From Fistulifera solaris (taxonomy: Eukaryota > Bacillariophyta > Bacillariophyceae > Naviculales > Stauroneidaceae): a stretch of 64,000 nucleotides of DNA. Of the stretch, positions 11,270 through 22,188 are shown piece after piece (position 1 is the first letter of the stretch; each line of letters begins with the position of its first letter). The stretch spans positions 682,001 to 746,000 of the forward strand of contig AP026124.1 of NCBI GenBank assembly GCA_030295235.1. The letters run 5' to 3'. Under the pieces are notes generated by a model. It had not been told where the DNA came from, searched no databases, and saw only the letters and a program-made list of their open reading frames with translations. Position numbers and translations under genes: made by a program.

Positions 11270-11432
11270 TGTATAAACTAAGATTCTGCTTTGTCAATCA
11301 GGTCACTCGCTTTTCGCTGAACAGTTTCCAAACGCTTGGTGCTGGGTACCCAGGCGCAGGTTCTTTACAGAAAGCCCATTATAAGACATAAAAGTAACAA
11401 CGATTGTCACTGCGAACGCATGACAGCATCAC

Positions 11433-13371
11433 TTACTGAGCCCATGTTGTTTGAAAAGAATCCCATGTCTCGTCCGGCGGGTCCACAATCCTTATCTCGT
11501 CAGCGTTTTCCAATTCCACGTGATAATTTACCAAGGGAGCTAGCTTTCTTACCGATTTCTGCGTCATCATATAAGGAAGAAGGTCAGCATGAGAACCCGA
11601 TTCGATTCAGCGTAGGGCAGCGCACTTACCGGAACTTCATCGATGGCAGCAAGTAAAAGCTCTTCGGGAACAATTCTACCTGTTGAATGTGCTCGTTTCT
11701 GTTTTTTCATGTTAGCCGCGATTAAGTAACGCTGAAGGCAAGCACAGATGTAGACTTACAGAAGCCCGTGCTAGTACCATCTCTCTGGGAGCCGATACAT
11801 GTATGATTGCAAGTCTTACATGAGGATACGTGCCTCTTAGTTTTTCAAAGTATTCTTCATACCAAGAAGCATCCCTCAGGCTCCCATCAACCAACACGTT
11901 CTTTCCCTCTTGTAAAGCAGCAAGGGTCAAAATTTCACTTATGAGTCCGGCTTCTTTCCTGCGTATCAAGGAAACATAACTTATTTCGACGTCAAATCGT
12001 ATTCTGTACAGCAGGCTTCACATCTTACCTAGTAAGAGTGCCAGCATCTTCGGGACTCTGTTGGATGTATAGATGAAACTCCGGTAGATACCTTCGCAAC
12101 TCGTCAGGATCCACGCGAACGAAAGCAAGTAGGGGAAACAGACCTCTGTTGACCAAGTGTCGCATGGTGTAACTTTTCCCCGATCCCATTGCACCAGCGG
12201 TAAAAACGACCCACGGCTCCGTCGGAGTTGTGCATTTGTCGCCATGCTTGTCGGTAAAGTATGTCGCGTCAAGAAACTCGCTTATGATAGCATCTTGGAG
12301 CATCTGCCTTTCGAAAGTATAGTTTCGATGATAAGAATAATCCAGTGTCGCCCGAATGTGGGCGAAGCGGCCATAAAACAATCGGTCATCCGATTGATGA
12401 TTCTCTTCTGACGAACGAAGAACGGAAAATAGTCTGTGCCGCTTGAGACAGACAGTGTTGTCTCCCGACGCAAGACGTTGAACATTCGGCACTTCGACAG
12501 ATCTCTGCTGCCCAAAGACTTTTGTGAATTGTTCTCTAATCTCTTCAGTCAGAAGTAGCCGGTCAGAGTCTTTTGTAATAGAGCAATAGTAATCTACGAC
12601 AGATTTTAATTGCTCTACAAAATCCGTCAGTCCTTTGCCTACATCCGGCGTTCGTTGCGAGTCAGTCGAAAAGCCATCTGCGACTGTCGCTAAGCTCGGT
12701 GTAACATGAATAAGTCCCACATTTAAGGAGAGCGAAGACGTCCGTAGGGAGTGAATATTGTGTCTGCACGATGAGATGCTCATGCACCTGGTCATGAAAA
12801 GAACATTTCGTCCCGATTGCAAGGCTGCTAGCATCAGAGTCTCTGCAATGTAGTCACATTCCCTCTCAGTCTGACTGTCAGCCAAGTCGGGAGACTCTCG
12901 GAGGAAAAAGGCATATTCTGGAAGATATTGTCGAATCTCACCTGAGTCGATAGTAACCATCGATGGCAGCGGAAGATGATTCTTTCTGAACAGCTCTTCC
13001 ATCGAGGACATAATCTCTGCTCCAGGAGCACAAGCAACTAGAATAGCCCAAGGCTCGCACTGTAATTCAGCTTGAGAGGCGCTGTTCAGTATATCATCAA
13101 TGATCGAGTCATGGAGCCACTGTCGCTGTTTCTGATAATGCGAGTGATATGAGTAGTCCATCTTCTCCCGAATATGACCATAGGCACCGTAAAATCTTTT
13201 CTCATCATCTCGACTCCGAAAATGTTCTTCGGTCGAATCTTCCAAGCCCAACGGTTTGAATGATGAACCCGAAGATGACAGCGAAGACATTCGTTCGGAT
13301 GGCGTCGTCTCGTCGGGGGAACAGTTGATTGCTGTAATGTCGTCGGCACTTATTGCATGTTCAGGTAACAT
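11433..13371 (-). CDS. two-module zeta-toxin-like P-loop kinase, host gene
   Basis: Eukaryotic protein with two tandem zeta-toxin-like (P-loop kinase fold) modules, about 578 aa from an ATG at 13371 to a stop at 11433. Each module starts with the same signature (FYGAYGHIREKMDYSYH and FYGRFAHIRATLDYSYH). The second has a clear nucleotide-binding loop (AGAMGSGKS), RVDPDELRRYLPEF and KNVLVDGSLRDASWY; the first looks degenerate in its nucleotide-binding part. Three short GT-AG introns near 11.60, 11.73 and 12.0 kb join the pieces in phase, so the gene looks whole. It has no antitoxin partner and sits among housekeeping genes; I infer a cellular kinase, not a toxin. Substrate unknown. Confidence 0.75.
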
Positions 13372-13704
13372 GCTGAAAAAAAGAAATAGATCGAATTGAA
13401 AATGTAACAATGGCGATAATCGGTTACCAGTATCGTCTATTCAACTTACGTCCCATCGTGAGAGTGAGATGAGTGTTCTACATGCCAAAAAAGAGATTAT
13501 TTTTTGTCGAGCACACTGAATTACAGTAAGGTTACGGACAATTTGAGACAAATAAATTTCGACGCTTTCGAAAGAATCTTCTGCGCTCAAATTTGAATTA
13601 GCGTTGAAATGCCACTGAAATAGTCTAACTGCATCATATAAGAGACAAACGTAACTAAATAACGAATGAAGATTGGGTAGTAGTCTGGCTTGGAAAGAAT
13701 AATG

Positions 13705-13729
13705 ATTCATGACTGAAACCCAGTCGTGG
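13705..13729. repeat. spaced palindrome copy 1
   Basis: Half-sites ATTCATGACTG and CAGTCGTGG face each other across a 5-base spacer. Same motif as the copies near 14171, 49555, 57899, 62432 and 62648. Confidence 0.55.
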
Positions 13730-14170
13730 TAAAGTTGATGCTACTCTACAAAGTACTTTGTAAGGACTATATTACCCCGGAGTACAATAATTGAGGTTGT
13801 TCGGTATCATTAAAGCTATGAGTATGAGTACATCGTCAATACAGCTGAGGCTGTTGATCTGAGATAAAGACAAACCAGAGGTCTTCAACCTTATAAAAGA
13901 ATGTTAGCCGTCTGCCTCGGAACTCGGAAGACTTTTCATTGGTGACTGAGACGTCCAATCGTGGTCTTGTAAAGTCACACTTCGGTCCATAGTAAATTGG
14001 AAGTAAACGTATTGCCACCTTTTGGACAGAAAGATTCAAAGAGCGAATAGCAAATACAGCTGGAGATATGTCTACAATAGGAAAGACAATTGAAGCTTTT
14101 CACACAAGCAGAAGAATCGAAGGTTTTAGGCAGGCCTAGCTAGGTGTCTGGTTCTGGTTTGGATATTTTG

Positions 14171-14195
14171 ATTCGTGACTAACATTCAGTCGTGG
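14171..14195. repeat. spaced palindrome copy 2
   Basis: Half-sites ATTCGTGACT and CAGTCGTGG with a short AACATT spacer, upstream of MTHFR. Same family as copy 1. Confidence 0.5.
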
Positions 14196-14377
14196 CGACA
14201 GCCATTGCATTATTGATTGGAGAAAAATAACATACTGGTGAAACGTTCTCTCATTATGTTCATTATAATGATCATCATTACGTCGAATTATAGTTTTAAT
14301 CTTCTATTGATGATACGACTGGTAAAGCCGCTCTTAGAGTGCCGTGATTAGAGAGCTAAATCTTTGTACCGAAAATA

Positions 14378-16379
14378 ATGCCACGTATCATTGACAAAAT
14401 CGCTCGTCGTCGAGAGCAGTTTGCAGTGGAACGAGCGAGGCAACCAACGTACGACGCAGCCGAACAACAAGACAACAATTCACTCCCCTCCGGGTGGTTC
14501 TATTCCTTTGAATTTTTCCCGCCGGCGACGGAAGCAGGCCTCGACAATCTCTTGACGCGGATTGACCGCATGGCGCGGCGATTGGATCCCTTCTTCATAA
14601 ATGTCACTTGGGGTGAAAAGACAGCGACGAAGTCGTTGGCTATAGCCAGTCATGCACAAAAAGTACTTGGGGCTGGATGTTATGCTGCATTTGACAGCCG
14701 AAGGTGCCACTCGAGAGGACATTGCGCGAGCGTTGGACCAAGCCAGGGCGTCGGGAATCTGTAACATTCTTGCTCTCCGGGGAGACCCTCCGCGAGGAAA
14801 ACGTCCATGGGCTGTTGGAGACGTAACGAGCTCTGATTTTCCACGCGCCATCGATTTGGTTCGATTTATACGCCAACTCCATGGTGATTATTTCTGTGTT
14901 GCAGTGGCGGGTCATCCAGAAGGGCATTCGTCCTCTGCGACCCCCGAAGAAGAAATTGTCCATGTGAAAGAAAAAATTGATGCTGGTGCAGACATGGTGT
15001 TGACACAACTGTTTTACGACACGGAACTTTTTCTTGATTTTTGTCAGGCGATGCCGTGCGGCAGGGATTTCTTGTCCCATCATTCCTGGCATTATGCCGA
15101 TACAGTCGTACACCAGCTTTGTAAAACTGACAGAATACTGCCGAATATCTGTTGAGAACGATGTGTGGAAGGAAATTGAGGCAATCAAGGGAGATGACGA
15201 GGCGGTGAAAGAGTTCGGGTGCCAGCTTGCTGCAAAGATGTGCCGTCGCATCCTTCAAGCATCACGAACATATTCTGAATTAGGCCATTTGGATGGGATC
15301 CATTTTTACACGATGAACCTAGAGCGGAGCGTTTCGAACATTTTGGTGGCAATGGAAGCCGTAACTTTTGTTCGAAATGCGAACAACACTATGCAGCCGT
15401 CGGCGAGGCGTGTTTTCCCTTGGAGGCCGTCCGCAATCGATAAGCGTGAACAGAATGAACAAGTTAGACCAATTAATTGGGCCAACCGTCCCAAAAGCTA
15501 TATGATCCGAACCGAGGATTGGGATGAGTTTCCCAATGGTCGATGGGGCGATTCGACTTCGCCTGCCTTTGGTGAGCTATCCAGCGTTTCTCATTTTTTC
15601 TCGTTTTCGCTCGGAAGTGAGCACGATCAACGAGTCACGTTAGGCGAAAATCCAACAAGCCCTCGGGATGTTTTTTGAAGTGTTTGCGCAATACGTCGAA
15701 GGTCGAATACCCAGCATTCCTTGGTGTGAAACGCAATTGCAACCGGAATCATTTTTCATTCAGTCTGCCTTGGTGATGCTGAATCGTGCAGGATATTTAA
15801 CGATCAACAGTCAACCATCCGTAAATGGCATTGCCAGTACGGATCCTACTTTTGGTTGGGGAGGAAAAGGAGGTTTAGTTTATCAAAAGGCTTACTGTGA
15901 GTGCTTTTGCAGTCCTGAACATGTTCAAAAGCTTGTGGCCCTCACACAAGACAGCGATTCGATTCAATTATATGCCGTAAACTGCGCCGGTAAGGAGATT
16001 CGAGAAGGTAGAAAGCCTGGCGGAATTACAGCTCTCACATGGGGTGGTATGTCGACTTATTGTGTTATTCTCGTTCGAACGATGAATCATCTCTTCTTCT
16101 AACATCAAAGTCTTGTCGCTGGCCTTTTCCTAAGTCTTCCCAAACCGCGAGATTCTCCAGCCGACGATTTTCGATCCTACCACTTTTCTTGTTTGGGCGG
16201 AGGAAGCCTTTTCCTTATGGACCACCATGTGGTTAACGCTGTACGATTATGAAAGCGAGTCATACGCGCTAATAGAGAACATTCGTGATACTTTCTTTCT
16301 CTGTGCGATCATCGATAACGATTTCACAGTAAAAGAAGGCGAGAACACTTTATGGAAGAAAATGGAAAGTATTCTATAA
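14378..16379 (+). CDS. MTHFR: methylenetetrahydrofolate reductase
   Basis: Reduces 5,10-methylene-THF to 5-methyl-THF with FAD and NAD(P)H, supplying methionine synthesis. Seen: FAD-binding TIM-barrel part (FYSFEFFPPATEAG; FINVTWGEKTATKSL; NILALRGDPPRGK; GADMVLTQLFYDTELFLDF; CPIIPGIMPIQSY) and the eukaryotic C-terminal regulatory domain (RTEDWDEFPNGRWGDS; LTINSQPSVNG; VYQKAYCECF; GREI-type TWGVFPNREILQPT). The length is about 636 aa, near the human 656. One intron, 16047-16134. Three one-base excesses break the frame: the G4 at 14669-14672, the CC at 15054-15055 and the T6 at 15671-15676; removing one base from each restores the family sequence exactly. The frame otherwise runs cleanly to 16379. 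Confidence 0.95.
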
Positions 16380-16435
16380 AGTTACTATTTCTTTTGCGCC
16401 TTCAGTTACAAGTGTTGTGGTACAATCGAGCACCC

Positions 16436-16954
16436 TCAAAGCTCTAGCAGCGGGAGAAGAAGATTCGTTGGGATGGGTGACGGTAGATCATGACAAAATT
16501 TTAGAGTAGGACGAGGAGCTGGGGGGCACTGGAGGACGCGCTTTTTATGTTGGATGGGAGTACATGGTTCAAAGTCTTTCCGCTCGCGTTTTCGGTAAGG
16601 ACGATGAACGTTAAGGGTCGCTTTCGATTCCTCGACAGGAATCTCCGATTGGTTGCTTTTATTTGGTGGAACCGTGACTTTGTAGAGCTGGGGTAATTCA
16701 CTTGGTCGCAAACGCATGGGAGAAATGCGAGCGATGTTGGTTGCCTTGCACATGATTTTGTGACGAACGTAGAAAACTCTCAAACACTTCCGGATCGGTA
16801 AAGACGGAAGAACCGAGTTGACTTGTGTTGATGATGATATTATGGACCAAATGTTGGCCGTGGAATGGACGCCTTTTCGACGAGCGACAGGATTGTTCGC
16901 ATTTTTCTGTTCGAGTTCGTGTTTTGTGACTTGAAAAGATTCGAATGCCGGCAT
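16436..16954 (-). CDS. small basic protein with SIAMESE-like CPPAPRP motif
   Basis: 172-aa protein with a clean ATG at 16954 and stop at 16436, only 56 bp from the convergent MTHFR stop. No membrane segment. The C-terminal half carries FEPCTPIQHKKRVLQCPP followed by APRPTLK. In plants the SIAMESE/SMR inhibitors of cyclin-dependent kinases share a C-TP-basic-CPPAPRK motif, which this resembles in order and spacing. That is a short motif match, not proof; the rest (basic, Ser/Pro rich) is unremarkable. Alternative: an unrelated basic disordered protein. Confidence 0.55.
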   Translation of the reverse strand: MPAFESFQVTKHELEQKNANNPVARRKGVHSTANIWSIISSSTQVNSVLPSLPIRKCLRVFYVRHKIMCKATNIARISPMRLRPSELPQLYKVTVPPNKSNQSEIPVEESKATLNVHRPYRKRERKDFEPCTPIQHKKRVLQCPPAPRPTLKFCHDLPSPIPTNLLLPLLEL

Positions 16955-17269
16955 GCGCGCAGCAAGGCGCGCATAGCCGCCAAAAATTCTGCTTTCAAAC
17001 TCATTCTCTACTGTACCACATTTTCTGGATCGAATGAGAACAGCTGGCGGGCGATTTATTTAACGGCTTCGTTTCCAGTATACCAAGTAGTATGATATGA
17101 AGTCTTGGTACTTCAGTTGCATTTCAAATTATATAACCGGGTTTCTTTTACTTGATGTTCGATGGCCGCCTTTCATATTCGACGGCACGAAACAACGTCA
17201 ACATTCGTCACACTTGAGGTCAACATTAATGAATAAGATCAACCTTCATTGCTGTTAATTATATTCACG
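16955..17269. other. divergent spacer
   Basis: About 315 bp between the small basic protein and ataxin-3, likely a shared promoter. AT-rich near 17120-17140. No gene seen. Confidence 0.4.
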
Positions 17270-18310
17270 ATGGACCCTAGTCAAGTCTGGATTTATCACG
17301 AACGTCAGCGTGCATTATTGTGCGGTCAGCATGCACTGAATAATCTTGCTCAAAATAATGTGTTCTCAGCTGGAGAGCTCGCTGACATTGCTCACGAACT
17401 TGATCGATTAGAGATGGATGTTTGGGCTCAAAACAATGAGGGAGGAGTCAATTCGAAGGAGTTTCAGCAGCGGCTGATAGAAGGTAGCAGCAATGTCGAC
17501 GCTCAAGGAAATTTCAGTATCGAGGTTCTCAAAGAAGCTTTGCAGCGACGCTACGGAATCCGACTGCCTCACTTATCGGCGCAAGACTTGCTGTCTGGCA
17601 GGGATATTACTGATATGCAGGGATTTTTATGTCACAAATCAGATCATTGGTTCGCGATTCGTCTCATTGGTGACAGATTCTGGAATTTGAATAGTATGCT
17701 CGAAATACCTGTCGTTATCAGTCACTTCAAGCTCGCGACCGAAATGAGTAAATGGAAAAACGAAGGCTACACAATCTTTTGCGTCCCTTCGGGACTACCA
17801 ACTGCTGGTGTAAAGCTGGGAAATGATGCGGCTTGGCATTGTATGGCTGATCTCTTGCAAGGTAGAGCCACAAGTAACGCGTCGCGAAAAAATGCTTGGG
17901 AGAATGTTGGGTCAGGGATGCGTCTTGATGGACAAGTAACAAGCAGATCTATCGAAGATTTAACGGAAGAAGAGCAATTACAGCTTGCATTAGCAGATAG
18001 TTTGAATCCTACGATGCTGAATCCAGTCAGTAGGGAAACTCAATCGCTTCCAGTGCCAGAGGAGCCTCCAGCAGGTACACCTGGAGTTGCACGCATTCAG
18101 TTTCGGCTACCGGATGGAAAGCGTGTCGTACGGCGCTTCAATGCAACAGACTCAGTTGCCTGTGTTTATGCGTTTGTCGAGAAGGAGTGCGGGGGACGCG
18201 CCGTTGATTTAAAAAGTGGTTTTCCTCCGAAGGATCTTGCAAGCTTGCTGACTTCAAACATCGCGGATGCCAATCTCGCTGGTGAAAATATTCAAGCATC
18301 GATGAAATAA
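17270..18310 (+). CDS. ATXN3: ataxin-3-type Josephin deubiquitinase with UIM and UBX
   Basis: Cysteine deubiquitinase, 346 aa from the ATG at 17270 (MDPSQVWIYHERQ). Josephin domain, residues about 1-185, with catalytic Cys in RALLCGQHALNN, His in SDHWFAIRL and Asn in WNLNS. A ubiquitin-interacting motif follows (EEEQLQLALADS, about residue 240). The last 80 residues form a UBX domain (ARIQFRLPDGKRVVRRFNAT ... SGFPPKDLASLL), a fold that docks on p97/CDC48. Animal ataxin-3 binds p97 through a short basic motif instead, so here the link appears built in. The frame is intact and intronless. Converges on TBC1D23, 83 bp between stops. Confidence 0.93.
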   Translation: MDPSQVWIYHERQRALLCGQHALNNLAQNNVFSAGELADIAHELDRLEMDVWAQNNEGGVNSKEFQQRLIEGSSNVDAQGNFSIEVLKEALQRRYGIRLPHLSAQDLLSGRDITDMQGFLCHKSDHWFAIRLIGDRFWNLNSMLEIPVVISHFKLATEMSKWKNEGYTIFCVPSGLPTAGVKLGNDAAWHCMADLLQGRATSNASRKNAWENVGSGMRLDGQVTSRSIEDLTEEEQLQLALADSLNPTMLNPVSRETQSLPVPEEPPAGTPGVARIQFRLPDGKRVVRRFNATDSVACVYAFVEKECGGRAVDLKSGFPPKDLASLLTSNIADANLAGENIQASMK

Positions 18311-18393
18311 TAAATAGGACAGTACTTGTGATATGTGAGACCGTGTGTATAAAAGTCATAATTTATAAAGCGAAGCGGGGTCACGCGGATTAA

Positions 18394-21300
18394 CTAAACG
18401 TTCTGAATTTCTTGTGCTGCCCGCTCAGAGACAGCGGAACCAAATGTGATTGATTCTTCCTCGCCGTCGTCTCGGCCATTGGTTGTGCGAATGCGTGCCA
18501 TGGTACTTTTTCGGAATTGATTCATTCTTGCAAAAGTCTGCTGACCGGATACTTGAGCTGTAGCCCCTTGTTGTTGGCCTCCAAAGCGAGCAAACGGATT
18601 CCGCTTCAACACCGCTGGAACGCTCGGGGTACCCTTAGACTCCGTTTTCGTTCCTGGATTGCTGGGAGTAGAAGCCTTACTCACGGAGTTAATACTTGTC
18701 TTGACGGAATTATTAAGAGCCGCACTCAATCCTTTAAAAGGATTGGACCTTTGGACGTCTTTTGCCTCATTTGGAGCGACAGGTGCAGAGAACTCCGAAT
18801 CTTGTTGCTTTTTGGTGGGAATCGCCGTGTCACCATCCGATTTGGGGTTCTCTGTAGCCTCATCGGAACGATTGGGTGCCTTTGTACGACCGGCGAATGG
18901 ATTGAGGAAGGTGATACGATTCGTATCTTCCCACTGTCCATCCGGTTGGCGTTCTCTCGGGCGGAAAAGTTGCGGCATACGGAAATTACTTTCTTTCTTC
19001 TCCATATCGGCCGCAATGTTCTCCAACTGTTGCGCACGCTTTGTCATTGCCACCAACGAACTTTCTAGCAGGTTTCCAAAGACACGCTGAGCCTTTTCTG
19101 AGGCCGTCTCATTGTGCATTTTCTCCATCTGTCCGAACAAAGACGACTCGGGGTTGTAGTCTACGAGAACACTAGATGCTGACAAATGATGAGCTGGTCC
19201 TTCTCGAATGAGCCACGAGTGTGCGGCTGCAAAACCTCCTTCCATGATCGAAACGAATGGAAACCCCTTCTTGATGAAAAATAAAGCGCAAAGGTTCGTT
19301 CTCGAGTCATCTCCGCTAATAAGGTCAATCAAGTTCTGCGTACTCTTTTGTGAATAAAGAGTAGGCAATGCCGAGAATCCTTCTCCCATGATAACGATGT
19401 GAACAGCGCCGCGAAGCGACTCAAACATCTCTTCGTTCATTTTGATTCTCTCAGGGTCCAAAAGTGCTTCAGGACTTAAGCTGACAGCTGTTGGGAATCT
19501 CCCTTGTTCCGTGGCGGCTTCATCCGAGCGAGCATCGATAATATAATATTTTAAAGACTTGCGAGAGGAGAGCAATCCCCTTCTTCGTGCCGATCCTCGT
19601 GTTGACGAAGCATCTTTGCTCCAGCACACTGCTGGTAGTACCTCACCCGGAGAGACAGTGACGGTAACTTGATTGTTCCAAGAATCACTGTCGGACGATT
19701 GTCCTTCTTTGTCAGGGGCGACTTTCCGACGATTACCCAATCCCCGATTCATAGCAGCAAGTAATTTAGAGGTACCCCGCAAAGGATTTTCGCTAGCCTT
19801 TGCAGTAGGCGTTTGCCCATTTAAGCCCACCGAACTTGCTATGGCTGGATTGAACCCTTCCCCGTATTTCAAAAGCAGTTTCGAGTTCAGAATATCTAAT
19901 CGCCCGTCGTATGTCTTCATTATCTCATCAATGTTGCTCTCTTTATCCGGCGCGTGAACTCGGTAGAAAGCCACCAAACGCGCTCTGTTTAATCTTTCAC
20001 GTGCGGCATTGGCATTTTCCTCCTGAGCTTTCTGGTGAGCCTCGGCCTCTGCTTTCAGTCTTGCTTCCAGAGCAGCTTCTGCGCGTTCTCGACGAAGATC
20101 CAAAGCCTGCATGAGCGCCTTGTCCACTGACATATTCAGAGTAGAGATAACAGATTCGGGGGTACGGCTTTGTAAAGATTCAGCCTGATCCCACCATTCC
20201 GCCACCTGACATCGTATATCTTTGTCGCCGCTGCCTTTGTGAGAAGCAGAGGAAAGAAAAGACTGAAACTCATTTGCTAGTGCATCATCCGTCAGCAACA
20301 AAAGATCATCCGAAATATCTTGGAGCAAAGCCAACGCCAAGAAGAAATGAACATCTTTCGATTCAAGTAGAAACGTCTTGTCCCAGATATTCAAAACGCT
20401 TTCCACGGGGAACGAATCGTTTTCGTTACTTTGTGGCGATGCCGCGCCAGCCCACATTGTCAAAAGCCATGACCCCGGAAGCTTGCCTTGCTGCTGCAGA
20501 TTACGACTAATGACGGTTGCCGATTGTGTTCCCGCTTTCGTCTCGTCAGATGGTCCCAAAAGGCTTTCCAGGCTAGGCCAGTACCAACCTGGCAGGTAGC
20601 GATCCAAATGAAACACGAGAAGCGGCAAATGATAAGTGGCCAAGGCATAAAAATCCGTGTGTAAAAGTAACGCCGCCTCCCATCTTTCATTAGATTTCAA
20701 CGCCAAAAGAGGCAAATGACTAGCGAGAACCTTGGAAAGAGCCACACTCACGGCCGCTGCGGGCATTCCAGTCGACAACAGTATTGCTGCTGTCGCAGGG
20801 ACTAACGAATCGTCTGTCGATTCGGCAATTGCACTATCCGCATTCTTTGCGGAGTCTTCTTCGTTGGGTGAAGGCATCGCGATTGTGTCTTTGAAATAAT
20901 ACATCAATAATTTGGTCAGGTCTTCTCTGCACTCGTCGGATGACCGTCTCGATTCTTGCGACACGACGGGCGCCCAACGAGTGGCCAGTTCTGTAATCCA
21001 TGCCGGTCGTTGTGACACCTCTGGTAATTCCCATTTCTGAAACGAATCGGCTAAACTGGTCGCCAAGGTATCCTCCAGTGACTTGGAACAGAGCATTCGA
21101 CAGTAGAGTTCGGGTCGCAGTTTCGGGTCAATCGTTTGTGTTTGCGCGCGGTATAATTCACGAATTTGCTGCGGTGTCGATTCGCTGGACTCCAGCGCTT
21201 CTTGAAAGGTTGCAAAAGTGGGAGGAAGATCGACGACTGTCGCCGCTTCTAGCAAAAGCGACGGGGGCTCGGTGGCCGCGTCTTGCGTCGATGCTTCCGA

Positions 21301-21635
21301 CACCTTGGTATCCCCTGGAGGCGTAACTGCGGATAATTCCGCTTCCTCATTTTTCTTCGAAGTAGCTGCTTCTAGAAGACTATCAGATATTTGAGTAGAT
21401 TGACCTTCATTGTCATCTAACCAGTTCAAAATGTCTTGTGTTTCCTGATCTAAGTTCACAGCCGTGTTCCCTGTCCCCACGGCGGCACTCTCATTCGCAA
21501 TCATTTCTAAAAGGGAGTCATCTGTCCCGGTCCTTTCTCGCGTAGAAGATAAAGCGGTCGAATGGGGAATTACATCCGAAACAGTCTCCGCGGAAAGGAG
21601 AACAAATCCGCCATGTCGTCATCGTCAACGTCCAT
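18394..21635 (-). CDS. TBC1D23: TBC1D23-like trans-Golgi tether (TBC plus rhodanese)
   Basis: About 1080 aa. N-terminal TBC-like helical domain (about residues 130-450; for example LYCRMLCSKSLEDTL, FHLDRYLPGWYWPSL, LTMWAGAA, WDKTFLLESKDVHFFLALAL), then a coiled coil, then a rhodanese-like domain (KYYIIDARSDEAATEQGRFP ... GFPFVSIMEGGFAAAHSWL), and a disordered tail with NPFxx repeats. TBC followed by rhodanese is the TBC1D23 layout; in animals it captures endosome-derived vesicles at the trans-Golgi and has no GAP activity. The continuous frame starts at an ATG at 21504, but the upstream codons stay coding-like to an ATG at 21635 (MDVDDDDMAD) if one T is added in the run at 21604-21606. I use the outer start. 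Human length is 699, so this one is long mainly in the tail. Confidence 0.8.
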
Positions 21636-22188
21636 GGTGACGTGTTATTTGCAATGAAAAGGCGGATCCGTGCAGACAAATAAATGTAAGAATGTATTTA
21701 TTTGCAATCTGTAAATCGCTTGCAAAAGATTTTTTGTTGTAATTGAGCGCCTTTTTTTGAATCACTCTTTTCACTTTGTTGCGATTCTCAAGTAGGAACG
21801 ACTTGAAAACAAATAAACGCTCCACGCCGCCATTGACACAACGGGTGGAGTATTTTTTTCGCCCACCTGGAACGTTTTTACAAGAGCGAGATACCTGATA
21901 GCGTGGTCTACAAAATGGACGAGTGACTTTTTATGTCGCATCCTTTCCGTTCCTTCAAGTCTGAGTGAGGATATTGCGTCACACCACAACCAGTGCGATT
22001 TCGCCTTATTTTTTCGCATGACCCGCGTCTGCGTAATGATCGTTTCACGTTTCACGTGTATTGATGCGATGTAAAACCAACGAATGACCCTAGAGCTTGG
22101 CTAGGAGTCCTTGCATCATCACTAACCAATTCTATCATCCTCTCTCGCAAAAAGTCTATCAAAGCCGACAAGAATTCGAGCTGTAAAA
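21636..22188. other. divergent promoter region
   Basis: About 550 bp between TBC1D23 and the GT60 gene, AT-rich near 21680-21760. Nothing else recognised. Confidence 0.4.

Larger units (their letters stand above)
13372..14377. other. 1-kb divergent region with two spaced palindromes
   Basis: Lies between the start of the zeta-like kinase gene and the start of MTHFR. It holds two copies of the CATGACTG/CAGTCGTG palindrome (13705 and 14171) and a weaker relative at about 13938. A T-rich CAG just before the kinase ATG could be a 5' UTR splice acceptor. No supported coding frame. Confidence 0.45.

Noticed and set aside
11336-11656. 106-aa plus-strand frame after Cactin
   Set aside because: It lies opposite exons of the zeta-like kinase gene, which are supported by splice sites and domain sequence.
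11433-13371. A bacterial toxin-antitoxin module
   Set aside because: The gene has introns, two modules and no antitoxin neighbour; it reads as a host gene.
18394-21504. An active Rab GAP
   Set aside because: The TBC part followed by rhodanese is the TBC1D23 layout, whose known members lack the catalytic Arg/Gln fingers; I could not see them either.
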